From contig NC_044501.1 in NCBI RefSeq assembly GCF_902362185.1, positions 13,876,481-13,940,480 on the forward strand: a stretch of 64,000 nt of DNA. The letters run 5' to 3'. The position numbers and the translations under genes are program-made. The first letter of the stretch is position 1; every line of letters starts with the position of its first letter. The notes beneath the pieces were generated by a model. It was not told the DNA's origin and ran no database searches. It saw only the letters and a program-made list of their open reading frames with translations. The stretch comes from Chanos chanos. Lineage: Eukaryota; Chordata; Actinopteri; Gonorynchiformes; Chanidae. This document shows positions 10,666 through 22,806 of the stretch, piece after piece.

Positions 10666-12338
10666 ATGAGACCACCCCGCGGGTCTAGGAGAACGTCTAT
10701 AGAGGGACCCAAAGGTAGGGGTCGAGGAGAGAGAACGAGGCAAGAAAAATCCGTCCAGGTGAGATCACATCGAACTCGCATTTCAGACACACGCCTCACA
10801 ACCGTTGTCAGACCACCGGACCGATGTACTCGGCATTGCAAATAACTCGCCAAATAATTACAACGAACTACAATAATTACAACTGTCTCGAAACAGTGAC
10901 GTAGTTCCTGGGGGGCACTGTCGCTTTGAGGTGGTATTTGCACATCCCGTCTCAGAAAGCTCGCCTGTTTTAACGCCTTCAATTTTTTGTGTTACGCTGT
11001 GTAAAACAAAATCACCTTCCATTGAAATTAAGGTTGTAGATCCAGAAGACACCACCAAGAATACTGCATTAAAACTGTCATGTAGAATAATCAGACCAAA
11101 AATCACAACAGAATCCGTAATTAGAAAAACCACAAGTGGAAATGTGGCAGTTATTTAGTATGATGGGGTTATACACCACGAACATTATGTTTTGAATCGC
11201 AGGCGTATTCATTCTGTTTGTACATGGGGTCAGTTAGTTCTAGTGTTCCTGACAGCCGCCGTGACTGCTGCTGTTGCGTTCTTTAGTGAGGGACTTAGTC
11301 ATGACGGTTCTAGCGTACAAGCATGGTGACCTGAAGAAGTGTGATTCTGCTAGGTGGTCCCACTTTGGTTTTTATAAATAAATAAAATGTTGCTGTTGTG
11401 TTTCAGAGGCCAGGGCCCAGCAATGGGAGTGTACATCCACAGCAGACTAAGAAGAGGAGCAGTAAGTCAGGTGGGTGGATGGATAGACATTGATAATTTT
11501 GAGCAACCACAAAATAAAGAAGGCCGGAGAAATCAGTTTTCTAGCACACAGATACTTTATCTCCGTTGTGAACATGCCAGTAACCACAGAGAGGTTCCAG
11601 CCTTGCTTTGTGGTATTATTCAAAAACTCGATTGTTGTGATGGTCTTTGCCAAACAGTTGTAATTGTAGATGTGGGTTTTAGATTAGTTTTTACAAAATT
11701 GCCTACACCTATTTCCTGAAATGATGCTCCAAAATTGCCTACACCCATTTCCTGAAATGATGCTACTTTTGTCCACAGGCTTTTCAACCACAGACTTTTC
11801 AAACAAAGTCAAACATTCCACTGAAAAACACATTACCTTCCATCTGAACTAAATGCTGCCTTTAGATGGCACACAAAAGCCATCAAATACATAGACTGTA
11901 CAGAAGTGCTGTTCCCCACTGCCAAGATCAGTTCAGAACACTGCTATAAAAGATGCTGAATGAATCAGTACCTTGTTGCTTTTTCAGTGCGGCTTCTGTA
12001 ACTATTGCACTTTGTAATCTAAATAAAATTATGCAGGTGAGCAGTTGTTAATCAAAACTATAAATGCAAAACAATCTCAAAATTCATAAAATTTGGACAA
12101 AAGTGAAAACAAGATCGAAATAGAAAAACATTTGAGTAAATACAAAATACATTTTGTGTGCCTGCATGTGTGTGGGTGTGAGACTGTGTGTGTGTTAACC
12201 TGCCATGTAGGAGAATTATGGTGAACCACAGTTGAGCTCAGCAATATTTCGCTTTTTTTTGCACTTCCTCTTCCTCTTTCTCTTTCCTATCTCATCATAT
12301 TGTTATTAATCTTTCCATAACACACTCTCACTCCCTCG

Positions 12339-12414
<76 letters not shown>

Positions 12415-13704
12415 TTGGGCTCCAAAGCATGTGGACCTCACTTGGCCCTTTATCCATCTTCATGTTCTGATTTAGTTAAATTGAGTTTTAAGTTAAACAA
12501 CTGAATATACATATATTAAGTTCGTAGTTAAACTGATCTTGTTCATTTTTTCACCTTGAAGAGACTGTGTATTAATTCGGCTGAGATGAAACGAGTTCGA
12601 TATAATGAATAATAGAGGTTTATGCCTGAAAACACGAGGTTAACCATATTTTATACGACTTGTGTGTACGGTTTTGCCAAAAAAACCAAAAACAAAACAA
12701 AAACAAAACAGTTTGAGGGCTGTGCAGTTTGTGAGGAAAGGCGAATAGCACTTATAGATTTGTTAACAGTCTTTTTTTTGTTGTTGTTGGCCAATGCTGC
12801 AGTTTTCCAAGTTTTGTCTTCTTATTTCAGCCCCTGTCGCGGTTCAAAAAGTCAGAGGTCAAGAAAAGTGGAAACCCATGTCTAAGTCTTCCATACTGGC
12901 TCTTGACAACATGCTGAGTTTGTCAGTACTGTGAGTGACGTGTTTAATGTGGTAGTTACTTTATACTTCAGTTCTTTCATCTTTTTTTCACGTCACTCGA
13001 CGCCTCATCCGCCCCCCCACCGCTCACCCCATTTTTGTTTTTAAAACTTTCCACAGATCTGTTTTGTCAAAGAAGATGAAGGATAAAGAGCGGCCACAGG
13101 AACATCTGAATTTACTGAAAGTTGGGTAATAACCACTAAAGTTAAATTCCTGTATCAAAAATCTCTCGATTACTACTGTATGATTGGATAATAGCGAGAG
13201 GTGCGGCTGGACAAGTAAAAACTCATCATGGAATCCATGGATACAAAGATTGACAATCCACTAATTATATGTCAGAAATAGAGCAAATGTGAAAGCCATT
13301 GTTTTGAAATGTAAACACAAAACACGTTAGAGAAATTCGTTCGTAGGCCCGTGGTGTATTTTCTTTGTGCGCCGACCAAAAATGACACTATACTGTTGAA
13401 GTGTGGTATAAGCGCAGATGAACTTATCCTCTCGGACAAAAGTTTGTCATGTGCTCACATGCAGATGAATTTGTTGAAGTATTTTGGAATGTGATGTGTT
13501 GCAAACTTATAAAGAAAAGCTGAATTGTTTCCCGCTGTTTCGGGCACGTCGTCACAGGTTTTTGGCCAGGTGTGCACAGCTCCCCGTACCCCTCCGAAAA
13601 CACGACATGGAGAAGGTGACCCGCCAGTATCAAACGGAGATCAGGAAAACTGAACTGGGCAAAAAGAGACTGCATGCTTTAGAGGTAACACAAAGGGCGG
13701 GCTT

Positions 13705-13769
<65 letters not shown>

Positions 13770-16653
13770 AGTAGTGCTGTATGCACCTTTATACATTGGT
13801 GATAGAGACAGACTGCAGTTATTTGTAAGTCTCTGGCAGTACTGCTAAGGCCCTGAGGGTTTCTGTAGCGCGCACAACATGGATGTAACTGAGTCATTAC
13901 CCATGGAGAATGCAGAAAACATCACGCAATTTGTTGACGCCCAAAACCACGACTGAATCCTGTTGATGTTAATTTAGTAAAAGGGTGCTAATTACACGTA
14001 ATCGACATATGGAAAGCGCAATTGTCCTGTTTTAGAACGCGTGATGTGGCAGCGTTGTCAATAGATCCGCTACAGATACTGCGGTACACAAATGTGTGTC
14101 CTTCTTGAAGAGTTTGTGAAACGTTTTATACATGTCCCAGATTCCATACGGTTTTCTGTTTTATTACATGCTGTCTGTTAAACGGTTGGGTATGTGAGTA
14201 CTCAACATTCATTGTTAGATTTCATGTTCAAGCACTTTGAGAGCATGGTTAACATGCCATACACTTGAAAGCTGATGTTAGCCAGTACCAATGTACGGTG
14301 GTTTTGTCACATAGATTCCTGTTTTGGTTCATGTGACTTTGGTCTGATGTACTTCTGGCATTTTTGGTAACTTTTTCCACAATTACATGGCTCCAGGGGG
14401 TGACCACTGTGGTCGCAGCGGTGCCCTTGACATTAGGCAGGTCTGTCTGTCTGTGTGTGTGTATGCGTGTAGCATTACTTTTTTTTTTCCCCACCCGTAT
14501 TCTGCGAAGATCACCCCCTACTCTGCCCCAAATTGGTTCTGACCGTGATATTCTTCTTCTCTGAATGCGGGTGGGGGAAAAAAAAAAACAGGGCATGTGT
14601 GTATGTGTGAAACCATGCCCTGTACTCCTCCTGGAGCGACATCACAATCTTAAAACGTACAGGTAATTCAAAATAAAGAGAACTGTTGACTCTTTCTTTT
14701 TTTTTTCATCACGAGAAATGTGCCCGTTACACCTTTGAGTCATTCGAGTTTGATTTATTTAGTCCAGTTGGTCGAGCACTTTAAACGTCAGTCACTTTTT
14801 CAGTTTTTTTTTTTTTTTTTTTTTTAAACAATTGAGGTTATTGCGATTTCACGTTTGTGCCGTGATTTTAAATAAAGACAAAACATTTATCTGCTCCTCT
14901 GTTCCTGTTTACAATCATTTACATGTTGCGTTAAGAGATTACCAGTGTGTATAGGACCAGACAAAAAAGATAACACATAAAATGTATTATTGCAGCGCCA
15001 AAAGGGACAGTGAAAAATTTTTGGGTGCACCTAAATTATGTGCTCGTGCACCTAAATGAAAAAGTTAGGCGCATCAGTGCAACCAATGTAAAAATCCTGG
15101 GGCCCAGGATTAAGTGAAAATGTTTTGCTAAGTCCTTACTTTGTGTGTTTTTGTCTGTGTTTTCAGGAGAATCAGGCCTCAGTTGTCAGCACTCTGGAGC
15201 AGATGGAGATAAGGATTGAGAGTTTGGAAGAGGAATGTCGAATTTTGAGAAACAGGTTAGAAGAGGAGGAGGACAATGCAGGAGAGGTAAACTTGAACAC
15301 CCACACACACGCTCTCAAAAGAAACACCATGACCGTACTACACATGAATAGTAGAGGACAATAAAACGTTTTTTTGTTCAGTGTGAGAATGAGCACTGAA
15401 ATATTGTTATTTCTCCCTTCATTGATAGATGGAATGGAAGATGTATGCAGTTTCCGCTTGGGAGCTTGCTGCTTTTAAATTGGGATCCTGTTAGATTTAT
15501 GCGAATTTTCTATTCTGTCTCTCCTTTTCTTGTAGTTACTACAACAAAAAGACCAAACTGTCCTCTGTCTGCCTGCTTTACCACCTCATTCACGCTCGGA
15601 GCCCTCGCTGCAGGTAACGGCAATTATGACTACTACTGTTGCGATCGTAAAAATATACATAAATCTTTTCTTTTTTTTCCATATCAGGCTCTGGATATTC
15701 TTTTGTAACTTTCTCAAGATGCACATTGCAGTATTTTGATGAATTTCTTAGCAAGCATGAGTAATCGAACCGCGCAATGATATGCAAATCGCCTGCGTGC
15801 CTTAAAAAGGTATTCTCTCCCTCAGGACTGTCTCTGGATAGGCAATGGACAGCTCATCGCAGTAGACTGTTAAAAAACAAACAAACAAACAGAAAAAACA
15901 ATGACAGATGTTCATATTTCAGTTGTACGTGTTAGTTGTATATGTTAATATGGACATAAGTTCATATTTGTGTTCCCCCTTAAAAAGGGAAATGGTAGAT
16001 CACACATAGCAGACAGGGAGTAACGCAAGCTTTGCGGTCACCGAGAGGGTTTCATTTTAAACAGAAAAGAAGAGGAACTCACATCTATTGTGGACACGCT
16101 GTGCTCTGAAGATTTGAAGTATTGCGGAAATGTCTTGCCATGACTACCTGACAACATCTCTTCCAGGGACCGACTGTTTTCGCAACATATCAGTAATACC
16201 ATGTGTGGAGATTTTAACCCCTTGATGTCTGGTCGTCTACCGCATTTCCTTTTGCAGTCTGACAGCTTTAATGCTGCTATGAGCATTTAAACTTGCAGGC
16301 TTTGGTTTTTTTTTTTCTTATTTTTTCCTACGGCAGAACCAACAATAAAACGACAGACTTTCGATATGGTTATCAAAAATAGGGAAGTATCACCTGATTC
16401 TTCAGACACCGTCCGAGTTCATATGAGAAAACGTAAGATTGACCAACGAATGAAACCTACATTTATCTCGCGCTGTGGTGGTTTGATTTAATATCGTTCT
16501 TCTATTGACTGTATATGTGAGTTCTGTGATCTCATTGGATGTAGACACGACAGCATCACCACACATGTTGGAAACACACTGAACGATCATTTGGATGGCT
16601 AAGTAACGCGGGATTTCTGTCTTTAGGAACGGATTATGAAGCTGACGCCGTAG
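10666..16653 (+). CDS. cenpq: Centromere protein Q (CENP-Q)
   Basis: Eight coding exons, 10666-10758, 11407-11461, 12831-12930, 13057-13125, 13558-13684, 15167-15286, 15536-15613 and 16627-16653, join in frame to 222 aa. CENP-Q is part of the CENP-O/P/Q/R/U group of the inner-kinetochore CCAN. Seen here: an Arg/Lys-rich disordered N-terminus (exons 1-2), then EKWKPMSKSSILALDNML in exon 3, matching human RKTWQPLSKSTRDHLQTMM. EHLNLLKVGFLARCAQLPVP spans exons 4-5, matching human YHLNFLKKRLLQQCETLKVP. A long coiled coil follows (exons 5-6, with ESLEEECRILRNRLEEEE), then a short proline-rich end. The last exon (ERIMKLTP, stop) ends inside what is the APTLQKEILALIP segment in human, so the C-terminus is about 25 aa shorter. 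Exon 5 contains nine codons between the 13558 acceptor and an internal AG; phase and alignment favour the first. Introns carry (CT)n and (GT)n tracts. Confidence 0.88.
11694..11765 (+). repeat. 36-bp tandem duplication in cenpq intron 2
   Basis: Two adjacent units (11694-11729 and 11730-11765) containing AAAATTGCCTACACC and TTTCCTGAAATGATGCT differ by very few bases, so the duplication is recent. Confidence 0.85.
12341..12409 (+). repeat. (CT)n microsatellite in cenpq intron 2
   Basis: About 34 uninterrupted CT units. Confidence 0.95.
13705..13763 (+). repeat. (GT)n microsatellite in cenpq intron 5
   Basis: About 29 GT units starting 20 bp after the exon 5 donor. Confidence 0.95.
14479..14589. 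repeat. 110-bp imperfect inverted repeat (mini foldback element) in cenpq intron 5
   Basis: The left arm reads T-run, CCCCACCCGTATTCTG. The right arm is its near reverse complement, ending TGAATGCGGGTGGGGG and an A-run. The arms of about 24 bp enclose about 60 bp. This could be a short foldback MITE or a paired poly-T/poly-A insertion. Confidence 0.6.
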
Positions 16654-17844
16654 TGAGGGAGCTTCAGAACATTCCGGAGGTTCAGGACACGAGAGAGTTT
16701 CCTGGAGCTGCCACGCAAACAGGCAGATCGGCTGTTTAACACCATTCACTCCCCCATCCAGTGGCATGCGATTGTAAAACTGATACGTCCCATCTTCTCT
16801 GTCAGAGACATAAACCATTCTCTCTAGTCATTTTGCAAGCCGGTGTGAATGTAGAAATGGAGAAATAGATAACATCTTAGCAGCATGCTGGGAAGCAAAC
16901 GTCTTTACTAAAACGAGTTATTTTAAGGCATACTCATGTATTCAGATAAGAATTGTACATACATACATACAAACATACATATATATATTATCTTCTGTTG
17001 ACCCAGGGCACACAAAAAAAAACTACAATATAAAAAGCATATAAAACATTATTTTCATATATAGTTGTTTTAATGACCTCAAAATAGAATAAAACTGTGT
17101 GATTCCTTTGATCACAGAGTCATGCGTTTAAATGGAGTAGCCCAATACTGTTGCATGATTATTCTGTTAGACTGTATAAGCTTTCATGTAGAGCCTGACA
17201 TGTACTTTTACTTTTACTTTTACTTTTAATCTTATGAAAGAGCTGAATTTCTCACCATTGGAGCATTCATCAGCAGTGTTTAGCAATTGCTTTGGTAATT
17301 TTGGATGTATCTTTGACAAATGCGTAATAAATGAATGATTTTCTGCGTGTGTCATGCTCAAAACATATACAAACTGTGACAGTGCTTCCAGAACAAAGCT
17401 AGCAAGATACAGTCCACAAAAATTGGAAGCACACCCAGTACCTGAATAGCAAAAATATATAAAAGTGCATTATCAGACATAGCAATACAAGAGTGAGAAC
17501 AAAAGTGCTTTTCACTGTTTTCTCATCTGTTTGCTGAGTGAATGTGTTTGTGAATGTCTTATGAAATGGGACAAAACGTGAGGACAAAAACATACTCTGC
17601 TCAAGCAGATTATATGGTTGTAATCCATAATGGGTGTCCATAGTTTGGAAAATTTTGAGTATATATATTTGCTGTCCATATGCTAAAGAAGTCCAGCGCC
17701 TACGTGGTCTATACTCTTATTGGTTGGTCCGTGAGAAAATCTTCCAGAAATGGCTAGTCTGGGGCCGGCGCTCCATGTCATTAGCACCATCAAACAAAAT
17801 GGCCACAGGTTCAATGTCTGAGAGCCAACATCAGTCAAACACCA
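16654..17844. other. Intergenic between convergent cenpq and the GPCR
   Basis: About 1.2 kb that must hold both 3' UTRs. It contains a short (CTTTTA)n run near 17206-17230 and AT-rich sequence near 16960-17060. No coding exon was recognised. Confidence 0.45.
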
Positions 17845-18945
17845 TTAGAACTCCGAGTCTCTCCTACGCAGCGACTTCCTGCGGAGCGACTCTGTGGTTT
17901 CATCGTTGAAAACCCGCTCCACAGCGGAGAGGAGCGTAGCCCGTACGGTGCGGCCCAAACCTCGCGCCGCGAACACGTACAGGATTGGATTGAGTGCGCT
18001 TTTTACGTAGACTAAAAACAACGCCACGTAGCAACCCGTTATCGTCCTCCGGTGGAATTCCGCCCACTCCGGACCGAGAGTGCCAGAGAGCGCCCGAAGA
18101 AAACGGAACGTGAAGTAGGGAACCCAGCAGGTGAGGAAGAGGAGCATGGTGATAAAGAGCACCCGGTACAGCCTCGCCAGGCGCTGGGAGACGTATGGAG
18201 ACGTTGGTGACGTCGGCGACACGCCGGGAGACGAAACGGGCGTGGCTTGGTTTCTCTCTGTTTTCTTCGCGTTCACAAGCACCGCCACGTTACAAGACAT
18301 GAAGATCACGAGCGGCAGTATGAAGCCGGCCGCGGTCTCTATGGCAGTGAGGGTGGGCGTCGCTTCCTTTCTGCTCTCTATGCACTGCGAGCGGTTCTTC
18401 CAGTCCACCAGCCTGGCCTCGGATATGTAAGGCGCTGACAAGGCCGTTGCCAGCGCCCAGAGAAGAGCGCAGGCGAGGGGTACAGCCCAGCGGGGCCGGC
18501 GGATGCTCGCCCAGACAGGCCGAAGCAAGCAGAGGCATCGCTCCAGTGCCACGGCGCACAGCAGGAAGGCGCTTACATACAGGCCAAGGCAGCGAAAAAA
18601 CATCACCATGCGGCAGGCGGACAGTCCGAAGGGCCAGCTGAAGTGGTGAGCCAGGTACCCCAGCATGAGGGGCGTGCGTAGCAGGAGCACCAGGTCCGCG
18701 AGCGCCAGGTTCACTACGTACACGCGGAAGCTTCCGGCGCCCCGCGTCTCCCCGCTCCCCGATCCTCCTCGGCCCACCCGGCCGCATCTCACTCCCAACA
18801 CCCACACCACCAGGCCGTTCAGGGTCACGCCAACCACGAAGATGAGCACCGTTATCACCATCTGGGCCACACGGGCCGCGTCGTTTGGGTAACTGGATGA
18901 TTGGGATGATGTGTTGGTCATGGTTTGGGTCACTGGGGTTGGCAT
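17845..18945 (-). CDS. Chemoattractant-type rhodopsin-class GPCR, most like prostaglandin D2 receptor 2 (CRTH2)
   Basis: A single coding exon of 366 aa. The open frame extends further upstream, but a splice acceptor on the minus strand (CATTGCAG) lies seven bases before the ATG chosen here, so that extension is intron. It is a seven-TM receptor of rhodopsin class. N-glycosylation motif NTS is at 11-13, TM1 has GVTLNGLVVWVLG (Asn43), and TM2 has NLALADLVLL. Cys111 at the top of TM3 can pair with Cys188 in ECL2. ERC replaces the usual DRY (135-137), TM6 has CWVPYF (273-278), TM7 has NPILY (319-323), and the tail has acidic and Arg/Ser clusters (VFNDETTESLRRKSLRRR). LLCAVALERCLCLLRPVWA resembles CRTH2 LLSAISLDRCLQVVRPVWA, and human PTGDR2 lies near MRPL16 on 11q12. 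Other leukocyte chemoattractant receptors remain possible. Oddity: a long Gly/Ser/Arg-rich first intracellular loop (about 52-72). A non-coding first exon is likely at 20929-21060. Confidence 0.85.
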   Translation of the reverse strand: MPTPVTQTMTNTSSQSSSYPNDAARVAQMVITVLIFVVGVTLNGLVVWVLGVRCGRVGRGGSGSGETRGAGSFRVYVVNLALADLVLLLRTPLMLGYLAHHFSWPFGLSACRMVMFFRCLGLYVSAFLLCAVALERCLCLLRPVWASIRRPRWAVPLACALLWALATALSAPYISEARLVDWKNRSQCIESRKEATPTLTAIETAAGFILPLVIFMSCNVAVLVNAKKTERNQATPVSSPGVSPTSPTSPYVSQRLARLYRVLFITMLLFLTCWVPYFTFRFLRALSGTLGPEWAEFHRRTITGCYVALFLVYVKSALNPILYVFAARGLGRTVRATLLSAVERVFNDETTESLRRKSLRRRDSEF

Positions 18946-19939
18946 GGTGATGCTGCAATGATTCAAAAAAAACTTTGTTAGAGTTCTTTTTTTTTTTACC
19001 CCCCGCAAAGCAAATATGTACAGGAACACAATATATGACCCAACACTGACTAAAAAGGTAAATGACATGTTGTTGAGTTGAACCAGGACGTCCACCACAG
19101 ACTTCTGTTCAATTTCTTGTCTTGAATTAGAATTTGAGTTCAGCTTAAGAGTCCTATGCCACAAATTCACTGAAATTCTAACTTACAAAGGGTCTCATAA
19201 ATTGCAATCATTTTTGTGACATCAGTAAACACAAGTAAAAACAACAACGACAACAACAACAACAACAGGACAACACATAGGATACAGTAAATGGTTCACT
19301 TTTCATCAGAAAGCAGACGTTTGTCCTTTGTATAGCTGTGTTTTGCATGGGAACAAGCTGTTCTCTGGTTGATCTTGCATGCTGGTACTTCTGTATTCTC
19401 TGTCTGTCTTAGAGGGGGTCCAAAAAGGTTTGTAAGTGGGGTGATGGGGATTTGGTGTGTCGGTACTGACCGTCTGGAATGGGCGGGAGCTCTTCTATGA
19501 TTTTCTGCACTAGGGCTGTGAAGCCTTGCCTTCCTAATATGCAATGATTCCATTGAGTATGCTTTCTGTATTACGGTGATAAAAGTTATCGAGGTTTACG
19601 TTGCTTGAGTTACATTTGTCCATCTTCAAACACAGTAAAAACACTGCTTTGCTCCCTCCAAGATGTGATCAATGTTACAGTTCTTCAGAGGAGCACTTGT
19701 TATATAAGCTCTATTTATAGACCATTTATCATCTCAATTTTAACATTGTCGGTGATGATAAGACTGAGGTGAACAACACCACAACTTCCTTCGTTTGACA
19801 TGGCATTCTGAGCAAGACTCTTATCTAGGCCTGAGTAGTAACTGTGTAACATAAGAGAAGACTGTGTAAAACAGTCTTGTCTTATGTGGTAGACTTTGTG
19901 GTGGTCAAAACAAAACAGAGAAAAGGGGTTAAAACAAAC

Positions 19940-19948
19940 ACCCCCCCC

Positions 19949-19979
<31 letters not shown>

Positions 19980-19987
19980 ACACACAT
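19940..19987 (+). repeat. Poly(C) run fused to (CA)n
   Basis: About 25 C residues run directly into (CA)n. Long C runs are error-prone in sequencing, so the length should be treated with care. Confidence 0.9.
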
Positions 19988-20246
19988 ACACATCAGTGTC
20001 TAAAACAGATGTTTCAATTACGCTGTTCTTTTTCACAACTGAAGGTTTGTCTGCAATGTGAAACCAGCCACAAACAGAATTGTGCAGAAATACGTGCGAG
20101 AGGCAAGCTGGCAGTCGTTCAAACACATATCTGGAAATTTCTTTGCAAGCATCCGTATTGTAGTCACGACACAATTTGGAACAAGAGACAGCGTTATTTT
20201 TAAAGTGTTCATCGAAACAGGTCCCAGCTGGTCACTCCAGTTTTAG

Positions 20247-20370
20247 GAATTGGGAACAGAACATGGTCCAGGAGGGTTACTATGTGAACTTTCACTCCCT
20301 CAAAGATCTGCCTCTGTATAGTGAAGGTGATGGTCCTCTGGACTACATGGACCTTGGACAGGTAGAGTGA
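20247..20370 (+). other. Possible orphan exon with tyrosine motifs
   Basis: After an acceptor-like TTTTAG, a frame encodes NWEQNMVQEGYYVNFHSLKD, then LPLYSEGDGPLDYMDLGQ, and then either a donor (CAG|GTAGAG at 20362) or VE and a TGA. The composition looks protein-like, with YYVN and YMDL motifs of the kind seen in cytoplasmic tails of signalling proteins. I could not place it in any family and found no partner exon nearby. It could be a relic exon or chance. Confidence 0.25.
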
Positions 20371-20928
20371 CATACTCTAAATCAAATCAAGGACACTGCA
20401 GTTCTTCTGTCTTCCAGTTCTGCAGTTTAGGGAGCACCAAACTGTGCTAAAATACACGCGGTCAGTGCCAAAGATGACTTGCATGTCACAATTTTACCAG
20501 GTATAGCTAAGGCTCCAATCTCCAATTTAACCACATTGGATTAATTATTTTCCAAACTGTCAATGTCAGTGTGCTTCTCCAGAATACTTCTGTCATTTTT
20601 TTTTCCAGTTAGGCAAGAGGACAAAGTGTGACAATGCCAGCATGACAGTTTGTAGAGTACATGCATAAGTTTCAGGTTAAAAGAATGATAAGCCTTATTG
20701 CCTAAGGCCAAAGCAAACGACCAACCCACACACTTACTCCTCCATTCAAAGCCTGTCTACACCCATCCAGCATGCATACCTGGAGTGAGAACACACCTTC
20801 CGGAGTTTTCTCTTAAAGTCTTTTTTTTTTGTCGCTGTTGTTGTTTTTCCATGGTTTTTTGAGACTTTTTCCTTAACAAAGACAAGCAAACTAATATAAA
20901 CAATTAATCTTGAGACATGATGACTTAC

Positions 20929-21060
20929 CTGCTGACGTTGTCAGAAATCTTGTGAAGGTGAAACTGTTAAGTAGGGTGAAGAAGTCCGCATGTGTCAGTG
21001 AACGTGCATGTGTAAAAAACTGAGGGTGAAGGAGTGTTTCCTCAGGTCTTAACTTATCAG
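20929..21060 (-). other. Likely non-coding first exon of the GPCR gene
   Basis: On the minus strand CAGCAG|GTAAGTCA is a near-perfect splice donor at 20928/20929, about 2 kb upstream of the GPCR coding exon and in the same orientation. The upstream limit is a guess. Intron-split 5' UTRs with one coding exon are common among chemoattractant receptors. Confidence 0.45.
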
Positions 21061-21091
21061 TGCGATTAGTGAGGGGGGAGTGTTAAGAGAG

Positions 21092-21094
<3 letters not shown>

Positions 21095-21139
<45 letters not shown>
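21095..21139 (+). repeat. (GT)n microsatellite
   Basis: About 22 GT units following a short GA run. Confidence 0.95.
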
Positions 21140-21141
<2 letters not shown>

Positions 21142-22470
21142 TCCTCCTTGTGCTTTGATTGCATCATATAGCAACAGTTGTAGGGGTATTGTTTTTCATG
21201 CTATATGAAAGCTTTGATAAGGTTGAAATGGTGGATGTTTTTCAAATATGCTAAGAGAACATATATCTGACCTAAATCAGATCACACTATCACACTTTTA
21301 ATCTTCATCTTGTGTTCATTCAATTCTGAAATGTTTGAGTTTTCTCAGCTTCACTTTAGGAACTTCAGAAAAATAAAAATCTGAAAGGTGTCACTTTCTC
21401 AGATCAACATTAATCTGATAACCTTATGAACCTCGTGAAATGACTGGAATTGTAATAGATAAATTTGTATTTATATAGTTTTGCTTTTTTTTTTGTAAAG
21501 CCTGAGATTTGGCACATGCATTAATCAATCATGTTAAATATTCACCAGCTCCCGTGACTGTACCGTAATGGAACACAGAACAACCCATTTGTTTCCCATG
21601 GGCAAGCTTTGTGTCTGTGTATGGTATTTATTAACCTCTGCACTCTGAAAACTCAATGTAGCATGTAGGTAGGACATGTGGGTAAAAGAAGCTTCAAAAA
21701 GTGGTATCATTTGTTGTCTGAAAACAACCCAAGGAAAAAAAAAAAATCTGTCTGAGGTTGTCTGTTGTTGCAATCTCCTTCCAAGATATTGAAGTGAAAA
21801 ATGTGTCGTCATCATACTTTGCGGGCATCTGTTGTAATGTGACTATTAGTTAACCTACATGTGGGGAGCAGAGGGGCCTTCAATGGTGTGTCTCAAACGC
21901 ACCTTGAGAAACTCGTGCCCTTCCTGTGTCAAGTCTCTCACATTATATCCGTACTCATTTATTCCAAAGTGATACTGTGCCATGAGATGGTTATAAATAG
22001 GAACTTTCTTTTTTCTTTTCTTTTTTTTTTTTTTAATCAGATTGATTAGTTACACTCCTTTGGGGGAAGGAATGGATAAGTAGATAATTCAGTATTTAAC
22101 TTATGTTCTGGATCTGCTTGTGAACATGTATGTGTGTTGCTTGGTGTATGTGCATGCTCTCAGCTGTAGACTTGTGAACACAGCTTGAAGCACCATCAGT
22201 CCACTTCCTTTAAATTTGATAAGACTAACTGATAGTTATCAGCAAGATATGCAGTTCTCACAACCTGCTTTAAAATGAAGGTAGACAGAGTTCTTTTGGA
22301 TGGTTAGACTTAACCATCAATCCAACTTAATTTTAGTTAATTGAGGGAATCATTTGAGAACCAGATTAATTGGTTGTAAGACACTCATTTGTGCCAAACA
22401 TACATTTCCACTCATTAACTGCTTTTCAGCACATTTCTTGAATGAACTGTAATGGCACCATAATGATTTG

Positions 22471-22552
22471 CTCAAAACAAACCAAACCAAACCAAACAAA
22501 CAAACAAACAAACAAACAAACAAACAAACAAACGAACGAACGAACGAACGAA
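22471..22552 (+). repeat. (AAAC)n / (CGAA)n compound microsatellite
   Basis: A run of AACC-like units becomes pure CAAA units and ends in four to five CGAA units. Confidence 0.9.
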
Positions 22553-22792
22553 AAAGGCAGGGACTGTCACACAAACAGTTAGCCGGTCAATAAATAGTAC
22601 TATGTCCAGACCAGAAGATTTTCCACGTGTGAGGCCCGCCCATCCGGGGTAGCGTGAGCAAGCGTCAAGGGGGCGAGATCAGGAGATTTTTAGGCGCATA
22701 CCGGCAAGCGCAATGTAAAGGGAGGGGTGCGAATTCTAAAACCCCTGCCCCAGATTACAATAAAAATGCTGCTTTGTTGTTTCATTGATAAA

Positions 22793-22806
22793 CAGTAGAT
22801 GGCGCC
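22793..22806 (+). promoter_or_regulatory. CTCF-like motif, forward orientation
   Basis: CAGTAGATGGCGCC fits the CTCF core (CCASYAGRKGGC) on the plus strand. It stands alone in the intergenic region between the gene blocks. This is a motif call only. Confidence 0.35.

Noticed and set aside
13900-14480. Extra cenpq exon between 13684 and 15167
   Set aside because: Phases already join without it, and no frame here continues the coiled coil.
15005-15110. GTGCACCTAAAT-containing inverted words, possible MITE end
   Set aside because: Only one short end-like segment was visible, with no paired terminus or target duplication.
18131-18892. Plus-strand frames opposite the GPCR
   Set aside because: They are antisense shadows of a GC-rich coding exon, with Arg/Pro-rich composition and no domain.
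18946-19170. N-terminal extension of the GPCR frame
   Set aside because: A splice acceptor lies between this stretch and the chosen ATG. It reads as a poly-T-rich intron, not as receptor sequence.
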